In this document: in pieces, positions 26,101 through 37,358 of the stretch
Position numbering within the stretch: position 1 is the first letter of the stretch
Layout: every line of letters begins with the position of its first letter
Assembly: GCA_019096065.1 (NCBI GenBank)
Contig: JAGUCH010000005.1
Location: 2,294,001-2,358,000, forward strand
Source of the DNA: Paracyclopina nana
Lineage: Eukaryota > Arthropoda > Copepoda > Cyclopoida > Cyclopettidae
Direction: 5' to 3'
DNA length: 64,000 nt
Made by a program: the position numbers and the translations under genes
The notes under the pieces: model-generated
Database searches by the model: none
Told to the model about the DNA's origin: nothing
What the model saw: only the letters and a program-made list of their open reading frames with translations

Positions 26101-29100
26101 TTTGCATCAATTTCTGCCCATCTTTTCAAATTAATGAAAAACAGCGGAGTAATTGCAAAATGGTGGCTCACATTGCATTAGGAAAGTCTAGTTGCACTTT
26201 TAACGCGAAATCTGAGAAGTATTCGTGCAACAAGCTCGAAAATTGCTATTTTAGAAATGCTCTGCAAAGGCGGAGCTAAATCACGTGACATTTTGATTGG
26301 ATCCACAGGAAATTTTTTTTGCACTTGCTGCAAAAATATCAAAGTCACGATATAGAGCTTGCACACCTTTTGGGCTTGTCAAGATAATTTCGTGAACCGC
26401 CAAATCCGCTGAGCCACGAAAAATACATTTTCGTTCCGTAATCGTTGTGTAAGGGAAATTGCATTCAGCCCTATCTAGATAATCGATTGCCTCTTCTTCC
26501 CTGCAATGCAGAAAGCAATCTGTCCCACTGTGCACTTGTCTTTGGCTACAGTTAAAAAACATACTTCACAGCAGGGGGTTGGGCTTATTATAGCAAAGTA
26601 AATAAAAAGGGGCCATTTTTTGTGCACTTTTCGATTGTGCGCACACGCCATTGTGGCATGGTGAGTGAATGCGATTTTTACACTTTTTAAGTTACTTTTT
26701 CTTGTAGTTGGCTTTATGTTCATCTTTTTTTGCTATCAACAATAAAAAGCCAAGGAATTTTTGAGCCTTTGTTTATTCTACGCCTTTTTGTTGGTGTTCA
26801 TTTCCTATTGTGCAAAGGGTTGGCATTTTCAGTGCTGTTCCCGAGAAGCAGAATGCAAATTCTCATTGGTGGCCACCAAGTTTGTTTAATGTATAATTAA
26901 GACGACTTTCTGCTAATGAAATATAAAAGGTTCTCTGAAAAACCGAGGAACGACTGGCGCCATGAACTTGCAGCAAGCTATCTAAGCTTCATGAATAAAA
27001 TGCCAATCAAAAGAGGACATAAAAAGGCTTTCCAGGAATTGTAAACACTCGTTTAACTACTAGTTTTGTCAAATAAAACAGAAAAAGAGCAGATTAGCTT
27101 ACTAAAACATGCTCAAATTTGCTTTAAATAGTTAAGCAATGGGATTTTCATAAATACAGTTAATTTTTTAGCCAAGTTTTTGGCTGCTTACAGTCACGTT
27201 TTCCCTCCAGGTGGCGCTCTTTTTCGTAGTGCACTGGCCGACCCGGCCGGACTGCCGTGCAGCCAAGCCTAAAAACAACAGCGCCACCTTGCGGAAAAAA
27301 CAGCCAATGTTCGGTACATCTCGATTGACCTGAATTAATTCTCGGTAGTAAATGAAGCAGATAGGGGAGCATTTAAAATGCACCTTTGTTCGATTCACTC
27401 GCGCTACTGACACGAAATAACTTGGAAAAACTGTGGTGGCCGTTGTTGAATGACAAAAAAAACGAGTCCAAGAATCGGTTTGCATTTTCCGAGATCGGAT
27501 TTACAAGCGGTCCTGGAAATTCGTCTGGATTTCGCGTTACTCTCAATCAAATTATGACAGTCAATCATCCCGAACGAATTGGAAGAAGCAAAAAAATACC
27601 ATGTGATTGCATGTGAAGTAAAAACCTCTGGTGGTGGAAAAGACCCAGAAAAATGAGAATTGTCACCATTTCGTGACAAAAGTTGTGACTAGACGTCTTA
27701 ATTGGCATTCTTCTGGCGTTGCCATATCCATGCATGATTATTATTTGTCTGGTAAAAAAACAAAAACCGTAATTGCGTGTCTACCTGTCTATCTAGCAGC
27801 AGATAAGTTTCTTTTTCAGACCTGCAAGCGGCTTTGGCGGGACTTTCAAGCCTTTCTGCACTCCTTTCATATCAAGGGAAAGGGTTGAAAATTCGCAGCC
27901 ATTCACATGAACACCTGCTTTTCATTCCTTATGAAAAATATCTAATGTGGGTGTGGCTTTTTCACCAGAAAATCAATATGCCTGCAAACTTTTAAAAGCC
28001 TGCAAACGGTATCTGCTTCTATACTGTATAACAAATTTTGCAGAATTTAGCCGCCTAAAATTTTCCTCTTTGCAACTGTAATTTTAATTCTCCGTGCTTT
28101 TTGGTACTATGCGTATTTTTTAAACCTAAATATTATCTGTACGAATTTCGCTTTGAAACGGCTCGGAAGTCGTGTCAGCTGACGTCTGCGCTGCGTAGTC
28201 GCTGCAAAGGCGAGACGGTACGTAGGCATACTAAGCACACTTGTCAGTGACCGGCGCGCGCAAATTAGCTAGACTTTAGTTTTGGGATAGTTTACCTTAA
28301 TGTTTGAGATAATTTCCTCGAGCTTGGTTTTGGTCAAGAAATCGGTACTGGAATCCGTGGCTTTTACTTCCAATTGCTGTATCATGGCGATGATCAAGTT
28401 GCGCGCATGTTCTTCATGCTGAGGGTTGCCAGCATCCAATTCGTCTTGGAACGAAGCTTCCAGCCAAGCTGCAAAAAAAAAATAATATTGTGCAAGTTAA
28501 AACAATTCGAAGGTAAAAATAGCTCAGACCAAAAAGCTCCAAGCAACAATTTCTGGAAAGTTGTTCAGCTACACAGACTCTGCAGCATTTTCATGGGCAA
28601 AATATGGCTGTTTTCGCTCATCATAATCAGCATATTTTAATCGTACCTAGCTTTCTTGTCTGCTGGTTAGAAATTTTTCCAGTTTTACACTCAACAAGCA
28701 AAGCAACGCTCATAAAAGCTAAGCATACGCTCAACATTGAAAGTAAATTAGGTGCCTCAAATGAATGTTTGGCGAAGCAAATCAAACCAGTTATATCGCT
28801 CAACATTCAATTAAGCAGCTGCTATGCTAAAAAAGTTGAGCGTTTTCTTATCTTTTTTTTGTGCTTGCACTTATTTTAAACGTTTTCAGAACTTAACCGA
28901 TTATGGAACATAGCTACGGGCTGTCATTAAGAAGAATTGAACCAAATTTGGAGTCAATACACTCAGTGATTGCTGAGATGTTTGCCCCAAAAGAACCTAG
29001 CTTAACTAGCCTTAGCTTGACTTGAAAATATGAAATCGGCCTAGATGAGAGCAGCATGAGAATATTTAACTTTACTAAAAGGAACTTTATACTGATTCTG

Positions 29101-31018
29101 TGGTTAGAAACCACCTTGAAGTAGTAAAATACTTCTGAAATGATTGCATTTGCCAATTTCACTCCTTCATAGGCGAAAACTGGCCACTTTTGAATTGGGC
29201 TAATCAACCCAAAAAAGCTGCTTTGTACTGCAACATTCTAATAATTATTCAAGTTGCTTTATGTAAACACATCCAATAACGCATCAATATGCGAGACACG
29301 GTGCCTTTGATGACTATCTCGTTTCTTACAGTTAGACGTGGATTTCCTAGAAAACCTGCCTACTTTTCAGCACTGTCTCCCTGTATTGATTGATGCGTTA
29401 TTTTAGGGCATACCTGCAAGGTGATGCCTCGCCTCCATGGGGAAATGATCCCCATAAATTGAGTGCAGCTGTCGGAACGCTTCCTCTGGCAACTGCTGCG
29501 TCTTGGTCCACAGGAGGGCGTGGCCATTGCCACTCCCACCTCCAGCGGGCGGAGCATTGGCCCCTCCCACAGAATGTGGGGGTACAGACATCCCACCACC
29601 TCCTCCGTGACTGGGGGAATCTGCAATATTCAGACAGATGTCAATGCTTGTGTCGCAATTTCGCGTCGTTAAGCTTGGATTTATAGACAATCATTTCGAT
29701 CCTCCTCGTCGTTGTGGTATAGTAAAAAAACTGCACCCGTTTTATGACACTTTTTTTGCAACGTGGCGAATCTTGGATTTTTCGCGGAAAAAGGTGCAGA
29801 GTTTGCAGAAATCGTGCGCGCGACAACTTTTCCTTCTAATTACCAAAAATTCGCGCTTTCTTAGCAAGAAAGCAGCTGACAATTCTCAAAGATGAAAAAT
29901 TATGAAAAATTGGTTAAATATTGGTTATCAAAGTGTTTCTGGCGAGAAAATGCAATTAACTTAAGGCAAGTGTCATAAGAACGAAATGAGTCGTAAGTGA
30001 ACATCGCATAAAGTATGGCATTTTTGGACAAGCAAATTTTCGAGGAAATGGTCCAGGTTGCATGAATTGGCACATTTTTGGCCAATATAACCCAGCTCCC
30101 ACAGGGCCAGGGTGCAGACATTTTTAGCAATTTAAGGGGAGGGGGTTGAGGACCGACGACGACCAGCTTGCAACTTTTACGATTTGCACTCTTTTTTGCA
30201 TGGTCTGGCTTTTAGAGCTAACTAGCGTAGCCTAAAAGAGCAAATTAACGGCTCCATTTTCGCCATTTTTTTGTGCTTAAAAGTGTCCCTTTGGATTTTC
30301 CGAAGTTGATGCTGCGATCCACTAATGAACTTGCAAATAATCTTCATTGCCGGAAAAAGCTGAGTATGGGGAAAACGGCTCGATAATCCTCGATATTTGA
30401 AAACCAAGCTCAAAGATCGAATCGTAGCAAGATTCACGTCTCAAATAATCAGATAAACCAATTTGGTATTCCAAGAAGACTCGATCATCTATTAAAAATT
30501 ACGTTCCGTAATTGCCGCGCTATAATTGGGGGCTTTTTCCCGAGAAACCTTTGCAAACGCATAAAGCAGAGTAAAAAGTCAGCATAAAAGCCAACCATGC
30601 AGCCCAATTTGCCCAATAATTTCCACCTTGAAAATGATCCATTACTTCTAAAAAACAACAACGTTTACAAAATGCTTTCAAAAAAATATGCTCATTGTCT
30701 TTTTTTTACGAATAGTTCGCAAAAACGCGCATCGTTTAGCATGATAATCAAGGCAAAACTTTCGAGGAATTTCTTTCCAAAATGCAGAAAGTATTTTGTC
30801 AAGAGCTCTCTCTCTCTCTCTGAGTCTCTCAGTTTCTCCCCGTTTCTCTGGAAAAAGGTGTACTTATGATTGAAAGGGACTTTCTCTCCAGAGAGACACG
30901 CATTATGGGGATATTAAGGAGGCTGCTTACCCTGATCATATTCGGTTTTGACGTAAACCGACGGGTCGTAGCTCATGTTGGGTGGGCATGGGGGCTGGTG
31001 GTTGGGCAGCCCGGCCAT
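20123..31018 (-). CDS. Stat: STAT transcription factor
   Basis: Eleven coding exons join in phase to about 856 aa: 31018-30931, 29620-29414, 28468-28296, 24238-24149, 24049-23975, 23906-23786, 23199-23105, 23033-22167, 21533-21033, 20967-20834 and 20342-20123. STATs are latent cytoplasmic factors that dimerise after JAK phosphorylation and activate nuclear genes. Order of parts: a Gly/Pro-rich N-terminal extension; the STAT interaction domain (LLWTKTQQLPEEAFRQLHSI, DHFPMEARHHLA); coiled coil; the DNA-binding domain in the 289-codon exon 8 (QPPQVLKTNTRFSATVRLLV); the linker; an SH2 domain (GTFLIRFSDSELGG, phosphotyrosine Arg at about 690); and a single activation tyrosine in RNGYVPHHLV at about 773. 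The short tail is Ser/Thr/Pro-rich. The last acceptor is the least certain; an alternative lies near 20476. The start is the first ATG after an in-frame stop. Confidence 0.92.
21737..22003. repeat. Direct repeat within a STAT intron
   Basis: A block of about 51 bases beginning AATCCGGATACCATTCTGGA at 21737-21787 recurs, slightly diverged, at 21953-22003. Both copies contain GATTATTGCTCGAGTGCACTT. Weaker similarity extends to either side (AACA-TGTTTCAAC), giving a period of about 215 bases. The pair lies in the intron between exons 8 and 9 of STAT. A tandem duplication or a remnant of an unknown repeat family would explain it. Confidence 0.6.
24239..28295. other. Large STAT intron 3, no gene assigned
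   Basis: A 4.1-kb intron. It contains a pair of inverted identical decamers (AGGTGGCGCT at 27209-27218 and its complement at 27280-27289) around a GC-rich 60-base core, and another GC-rich patch near 28165-28260. Open frames at 24905-25216 and 26281-26562 on the minus strand have no splice or family support. Nothing else is recognised. Confidence 0.5.
29621..30930. other. STAT intron 1
   Basis: A 1.3-kb intron between the two first coding exons of STAT. A (TC)n tract lies near 30805-30825. No gene or element was recognised. Its size would allow an internal promoter for an N-terminally short isoform, but no specific signal was seen. Confidence 0.4.
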
Positions 31019-32478
31019 GGCCTTGTATTTCAAGATGTGACTCAGTTTTCGTGGTGCTTCGCGAACGCAACGCGATGTGCTTTAATTCAGCTAGAAGTCC
31101 TCCGATGATGCCGGCCTCCGAGGTCGCTCTAAGCTAGCCATGAGAGAGCCTCCAATTGAAACTCTGTCACCACTTGCCGTGAAGGTCTCTTCTCGCGACT
31201 CCAACCAAGAGAGCACGAAGAGAACACTTCGCGACTGCTGCAGATGGCTCGATCCTCAAGCAAGGACCAACAAAACGGGTGCGCTCCCTTCAACTCAATC
31301 ATGCAGCGACGACGCGCGCGCATCTTGAGCGCTACGCGAACTTTTAGTACCTTCTTTAGCCTAAAAAAGCCGCACGATGGCGCCACTGTTTTCTGAAGCA
31401 TTGCTAACTAAGTCGCAGATGGATAAATTTGGGCTGCGTTAATTTGCAAAGTATTTTCGTCACGAAAATGCAAAATCCATGCGAGGACGAGAAAGTGAAT
31501 GCTAAAAATCTGGCCGAAATTACATAATCCTTTTTCCTCGCGCAAATTAATTGGATTTGAAAAGCTGAGAGTTAAAAAGGCGCTGCTCAATTGCCTCAAT
31601 ATCATTCAGTTTTTTAGTCCCTAATTGAACCACTTAACTATTCCAAAATTGTGATTTTCCGTGAAAGTTCTCGAACTATTCATTGCGTTGTTTTATTTTG
31701 TGAAATGCTTTCCAATTTGAGCGAGAAGAATCATGTACCAAATCAAGAGATTTAGTGGAGGCATTTATCACATCCCCCCTTACTCTTTTGATGGCGCCAC
31801 CTGAGAGAGGGTTTTAAAAATATCCAGAAGTGGCTTGCTTCGTTAAATGATCATTTTGGCATTTTTCTCAGCTCAGGTAAGTCACCAAATTAGTGCACGT
31901 ATCTAACATACTTCAGTTAACATAGTTTCTCATCCACCTAGCTTTGGATAGACTTTGAAGGAAGCCAAATTACCAGAAGTGGCTTTTTCCGATACATGCT
32001 TATTTTGGCATTTTTCACTCTTAAATGGCTTGAAACGGCCTGGTCGCATTTTCGATGCAAATGTTGAAAAACTCTCTAATTTTTCCTGCGGATCAGTTCC
32101 ACGCATGCTTTAAAGTTTTAAGGTAGCCAATAGTATTTTGATTGGCATCTTGGCCGCACCTCGTTTTGATGGCCCTTGCGAACATACGCGATGTAGGTAG
32201 GGAGCCAACGTGCGCGCGACGTCGTAGTCAAAGCGCACCTTGATGACGTAGCAGCGATCGACGGAGTCGGCGCTGCAACTGCTGCGAGCTGCTCAAGATG
32301 CCCACCACCAGCCTCGGTTGAGGCCAAGCAGCCTCAATCATGGGCAATCTGTTGCGCTTCTTAACTAAATGGAAAGCAAGAAAGCTGCATAGAGTACTAC
32401 TACTAGCACGCGTAACGCGTCGTACTCTATAAAGGCTCTTTTTTGTAATTTCCTTCACTTTCAACAAAAAAGCATCTC
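31019..32478. other. STAT upstream region, no gene seen
   Basis: The STAT promoter and 5' UTR should lie in the GC-richer first 300 bases. An imperfect direct repeat (CCAGAAGTGGCTT ... TTTTGGCATTTTTC) occurs at 31825-31868 and 31972-32016. Two GATGGCGCCA motifs lie at about 31376 and 31790. A GC-rich patch at 32150-32340 has open frames on the minus strand but no consistent exon structure. A hairpin AGAGTAC...GTACTCT lies near 32390-32430. Confidence 0.45.
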
Positions 32479-33266
32479 TCACCTTAGATCAGCAGGTATC
32501 CATAAATGCTCCAAAACGTTTCTGACGCAGCCGACATTTTGAGAAGGCAGCTCAATTTTCCAATTTCCTCCATTATGGAAAAAGAGAAAGTACTACATTT
32601 TTGGTAGCTCATAGCCTTCGAAACTTGAAGGTTTTCATGGCGTTTCTGACGAATTTCGAGCTCGACCTGGCAGCTTTTTAAATCTCCGCAAGCAGCTATG
32701 ACTGTGCTTTCATAAGGCTTTTTTGTAGCAGTGATGCAATTACCTTTTTTCATAATGACTTCATTACGTAGGCGAAGAGTACGAGCCTCACTTTCGAGGA
32801 TTTTGTGATAGGGATCTCTGCTTTCTAATTCAGCTTCAACGGCTATTAATACAATCTATTCAACGGAAAAAGCGATGGATCGAAATGACTAAAAAACCTA
32901 ATACTAGAAATGAAAGTAAGCTTCAATCTTTTTTCTGGAGCTTTCACTTTATACCAAATTAGCCACCGCAATAACATAGCTCGGATGCTACTGTCCTAAT
33001 GAGGAGGTTTTTTCGGTAATCTTCACGTTTTCCTTGTAGGTTTCGTGATGAAATAGCGACGAATTTCCGCCTGAACAAAGACGGAATCGACTTGTAAAAA
33101 AATATTTTCTTCAATAGTCACCAAAAGAGGTCAAAGAGCTTTCATCCGGTCAAGCTACTTACTCTCACTCTCGTCCATCTGTTTTTTGTTGGCAATCAGT
33201 TTTCGTGGTAATTCGAACAAAAAGAAGTGGAATTGAAGGGGGATTTCCATGGATTATTGAAGTCAT
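32479..33266 (-). CDS. Unidentified candidate small multi-exon gene
   Basis: Not recognised. On the minus strand a start at 33266 opens MTSIIHGNPPSIP, ending in a gtgaga donor after 33169. Further exons are 33070-32992 (RKFVAISSRNLQGKREDYRK), and one from 32855 rich in charged residues (EAELESRDPYHKILESEART). A final segment reads NWKIELPSQNVGCVRNVLEH and stops with TGA at 32481-32479. Exons 1-3 join in phase using plausible signals. The last junction is ambiguous; the best fit uses a gtcgag donor at about 32660 and an acceptor ending tgtag near 32593. Composition is protein-like and partly coiled-coil. It could be a real lineage-specific gene, a decayed gene or chance. No family can be named. 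Confidence 0.3.
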
Positions 33267-35387
33267 GCAATGTGCATGCATGTGACCGTGAGCAGACATA
33301 TGAACAAAAAAGTCAAATTATATCTCTCTCACTGTAAGGTCCCACCCCTCCCCAATCCCCCTCTGGTCTGGGGAACGAAATGACAAAATGGGGGAGCCTC
33401 TCAACCCCCTACCCCCAATCTAAATTACAATTGCATACAATACTTTAAAGTTTTATATACTTTATCTTGGACGATGATCCGAGCTTTGAAAAAATATTTA
33501 TGTGTGTTTGCATTGCTTTGTCATCATGTGAGAATTCATCTTTTTGTCCCTTTTTTGAGACTCGAGTTGAATGAATCACGTAAAGAGTTGTCTGATCTAT
33601 ATTTAGTGGACGATATCTATGCATAAGTATAAACTACGCACACTGGCCCTAATTGACTTTCCAAACATCAATTTCGATTTTGCTGTCGTGAAGGTAGCAC
33701 ACTGGTACGGTGGTTAACAATAGCAAAAATGTGGTTGCGCCAATTTTTTGCCAGGTGGCCCAGTGTGCTGTCGGAAACCTTTTTGTGTGTTTTTTCAGTA
33801 TCAATTTACCGTCGATGGCATCAAAATGGAGGCTCATTTTTGTCACATGTCAGTGCACTATAACGGAAGGTTACAACTACTTCAACCTTAATTGTGCTTA
33901 AAACTGAATCCTAATTGAGCCAATCTACGACTGATTCGCAAATGATGTATTACAAAAACCATCGCAAAAGCAATAAAAAGCACTTTTTAGGCATTTTTTC
34001 GTGTAGGGAAAAAATCTTTTTTTTTCATGGCCAATTTGAAGTTTGAAGGCTGATCCGCCCACTGTGGTTAATGCACACTGGCATGATTAGGATTGAATTT
34101 GACACGAAATTAGGATGTTGGTCTAGTTTTTCGACAAGAAAAATGCCGGGTTGGATTTTTTTTGGTTAATGAAACAGGTGAAGGTCTAAAATTATTCAGC
34201 AGGATAATTTTCCGACCCTCCACGAGCGCTTGAAGTCTGTGACGACAAATTATAGACTAATTGTTGCAGTTGCCTTTTAATTAGGGGAGGAAAGTAGCAA
34301 AAAATCCCAACTTTTTACTTAAAGCAGTCACGCATTTGGAAATCTGATTTTTTGCTCAAGACTTTTCCATATGAAACGTTGGGCGCCATGTTTTTGAGGA
34401 AAAATGCAATTTTAATAGAGTGACGTCAACAAACTTTGAAATAAGTCCTCGTTCAAGTCCAACTGAAAATTCCAGATTTTCCTAGGGGTGCAGCACTGTA
34501 TTATTGACTTTTTGTAATTTTTATCCCTGCTGCGAAGGAAAAAGATAAGGCATATTCTAGGAATTGCCGCGCGCTTTAGCATGAATTGTTGTCTCTCTGA
34601 TAAAAGATCAATTACGTCTTCAAAAAAAAAAATGAATTCAAAAGTTTCTTTTTTGGTAATTTTACGAGCAAGAAGATTACCGGAACATTTCAAAAAGTTG
34701 TTCTTCAGCTGCATCAAAGAGCTTTTTTCTTACCTTCAAAGTGAGATGATCTTGAAAGGAAGGTATTTTCCCCTGAGTGAATTTCTGCGGAAAAACGTGG
34801 AAGATCTAGGAAATAGCCTCAGTTCACTTCACTTGAGCGACTAAATGTTGAAATTGTAAACAAGGCAACAGCATAGAAGCAGCCTCAGCCGCGAAAAAAG
34901 GGAGAATCTAGATTTTTCAACCTTTGACCTTAGAGCAGTATATATAGAGCTCTTCCCAAGAAAAACCTTCTTAAAGCAAAGAGCACTTGTATAATTACAG
35001 CTTGAAAGCAGCCAAAGAAAGAGAGAGAAACTTGAAAGTACCAAAAATGCTGCTCAGAATAATTGCTTAAGTTGCTCTCACATCTAATAGGATTATGCTG
35101 GATCTGCCTCAAGATAAGGGTGTGCCAAAACTGCGCGAGTATTTTAAAATTGTGCAATTTTTCCAGCCAAAAAATTAGAGCATTGTCACAAAAAATGGGA
35201 AATTTTTGAAATCATCAAAAAGATTGTGTGCAATATTTTTAGTTAAAGCTGGCGGATATTTTGCGGGATTTTTTAGGGGATTATGCCCCCATGTGGCAAC
35301 GATGGCTGATGATCATTCGACTGCTTCGTCGATTTCGGGCAAGATCGCGCAACAGTTAGTGCAGTGTAGCTAAGCTCGCTCTTTTTG
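33267..35387. other. Intergenic, contains G4-forming tract
   Basis: No supported gene in 2.1 kb. Bases 33341-33361 are C-rich; the minus strand has four G runs with loops of 1-3 bases (GGGGGATTGGGGAGGGGTGGG in two parts, 21 bases), a strong quadruplex pattern. A further C/G-rich stretch follows to 33417. A plus-strand frame at 34581-34844 looks somewhat protein-like but has no splice or family support. Confidence 0.45.
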
Positions 35388-35845
35388 TCAATTTAATTCC
35401 TGGAAAAAGGCAACATTACAGTTACAAATACGAGACTGGAACATAATTTTCGTGTATTTTCTAATGAAAGGGTCAAGGTTCTCATAGCACGCAGTTTGTG
35501 TCTCTAGGCTGCAACCCAATATAAGGAAATTGCATAGCCTGTTAAACTGCCGAAGAAGGGAAAAGTTGTCAGTCAAATGCAAAACTCGAAATGTGCGTTG
35601 GGCACGTTTGATAGTCAGGCAAAAATCCAATTCTTCCGTGATTTCCAATAATTGAAGCAAATTCTCACAGACTTCCGTCTTTGCTATAAAATAACATTAC
35701 TATAATTTTAATTTTAAGGAGACGTTTTTTGGCTGACGTGTAAGAAGCCTCTGGTTTAATGCCATGTTAATTGATTTTTTTATGCACTTGCTTTTCTCGA
35801 AACCCATTTTACAATTCGATGAAAATGAGGTTTGCATGCTGCCAT
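35388..35845 (-). CDS. Unidentified candidate two-exon small protein
   Basis: Not recognised. Exon 1 (35845-35788) reads MAACKPHFHRIVKWVSRKA and ends at a gtgcat donor. After a 104-base intron with a good acceptor (tgttattttatag), exon 2 (35683-35388) continues in phase for 98 codons to a TGA. Exon 2 has a balanced, helix-forming composition (ENLLQLLEITEELDFCLTIK, then RTFRVLHLTDNFSLLRQF). The total is 117 aa. It starts only 73 bases beyond the mRPL45 stop on the same strand, so it could be a tandem small gene or be carried on the mRPL45 transcript. A chance frame cannot be excluded. Confidence 0.33.
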
Positions 35846-35917
35846 GATGACGAAGACAATCATTTTCCACAGTGTGGAGACATGACAATAAACTCTTTCG
35901 CTTTTTTATTCGAATCG

Positions 35918-37358
35918 CTACTTCATCACGTTGCCATATTTGTCGTAAATGACATTCTCATCCGCATCATTACTCGAATCTTCCTTGGATTTCTCAGTAG
36001 CCTTTTTGGTTATTGACGTGGCTGCAGCTTCGGCCGTGGAAATTTCAGATTTGTCTACAATGTGAGTCAATGTGCCCGGAGGCCTTTGCTTGAGAAGCCA
36101 ATCTGGAGTTATTTTTTCGTGTAGCCTCCATTTTCCATAGAGATTGGCGACGTGTTTTTCAAACACGACATATTCCAACACATCTTTGGCCACGTGTGGG
36201 TGACCATGCACCAGTCGACCAAACCGATCGTATACAGCCAATATCTGCTCAAATTAGGGCTTTCAATAATTGAGCTAGACTGATAGGCAAGAATTAATTA
36301 CCTGTTGTGAAAATAGTCGCACTGTAACTTGACCAAACATATTCTCCTTTGCTAAAACTTCACCGCAACGAACATGGACAACTCGAGGGGGTTCCAATGA
36401 TTTAACAAAGTCCCAATAAATTGTGGTTCTGTCGGTGTTGTGCATCATTTTCTGAAATTAATTTACACGATCCGGAAAGATCTGGTACAAAAGAAATCTT
36501 ATGCTTACTGGGTATGCATTCTCAGTCACCAATTCTTCTAGTTGCTTGGTTTTCTTCCTGAAAAAAAAAGAATCTTGAAACAAGAGCTATTGATTCTTTT
36601 TGTGCTCACTAACTCCGCTAGGGCCTTGTGAGCTTCTATGTAAATACGTTGGGCCTCATCCACGAACACATTTGGGTCAAAATCCTCCTCAAACGAGCGA
36701 ATTTTCCTTACGGCCCTAAATGACTTCCCTTTACGCATCACTGTATCAACTGTCCTTTGCTTGGCACCCTAAGTGAAAACAAAAGATTTACTTTACACTG
36801 GAACTATTTTCATCGACTGTTCGGGCGGAGGAATTCAATCTCAAAAGCCAATAGGAATCGTCGAAAACTGAAGGCTCCATCTATTGGAAATCTAAGCATT
36901 TATACCTGAAGGGACAAAACTGAGGCAACTCCGTCACTTTCAGGAGGAACAAAAGGATCAAGCGGAGCAGATGTGCAACCCATGTAAATGGGATATTCTC
37001 TTTCTGGGTTTGAAGGTATCAGCCCTTGTTTCTTCAGGCTTTCTCTCAAGCCTTCAATATCACCAGCCTTTTGCAGTTTCCTTTGGCCTTCAACGTCTGG
37101 CAGCTGAATTTTGCCCTCTCTTTGACTCCTTACGACTCTGAATCGAGGATTCCAATGACGATTTGGACGCTGAAAGCTGCGGGGATTCAATGTGTTGACT
37201 TTGCCCCAGACATTTCTGCAAGGCACTATTGAAATGGCCTAAAAATAGCTCATTAATAGTTTTATTCATAATGACATCTCCGATGATTTTACCACGAGAG
37301 ATTGAGCATTAACACTTTGTAGCGCAAGGCTACAACGACTTAAACTTATTAATGACAT
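35918..37358 (-). CDS. mRpL45: Mitochondrial ribosomal protein L45
   Basis: Six exons join in phase to 359 aa: 37358-37293, 37238-36906, 36768-36614, 36557-36509, 36451-36302 and 36244-35918. mL45 belongs to the large subunit of the mitochondrial ribosome, has a Tim44-like fold and sits near the membrane-facing exit tunnel. Exon 1 encodes a Ser/Leu/Arg-rich stretch ([20 protein letters not shown]), a good matrix-targeting peptide. Family-typical segments include [21 protein letters not shown], the [20 protein letters not shown] block with [10 protein letters not shown], and [15 protein letters not shown] followed by [12 protein letters not shown] Lys/Ser/Asp-rich tail follows. It is divergent from BZW, with start codons 897 bases apart. 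Confidence 0.93.

Noticed and set aside
26281-26562. 93-codon minus-strand frame in STAT intron 3
   Set aside because: Balanced composition, but no start context, splice partners or family support.
34581-34844. 87-codon plus-strand frame
   Set aside because: Protein-like in its second half, but preceded by an A-rich run and without splice signals that would connect it to anything.
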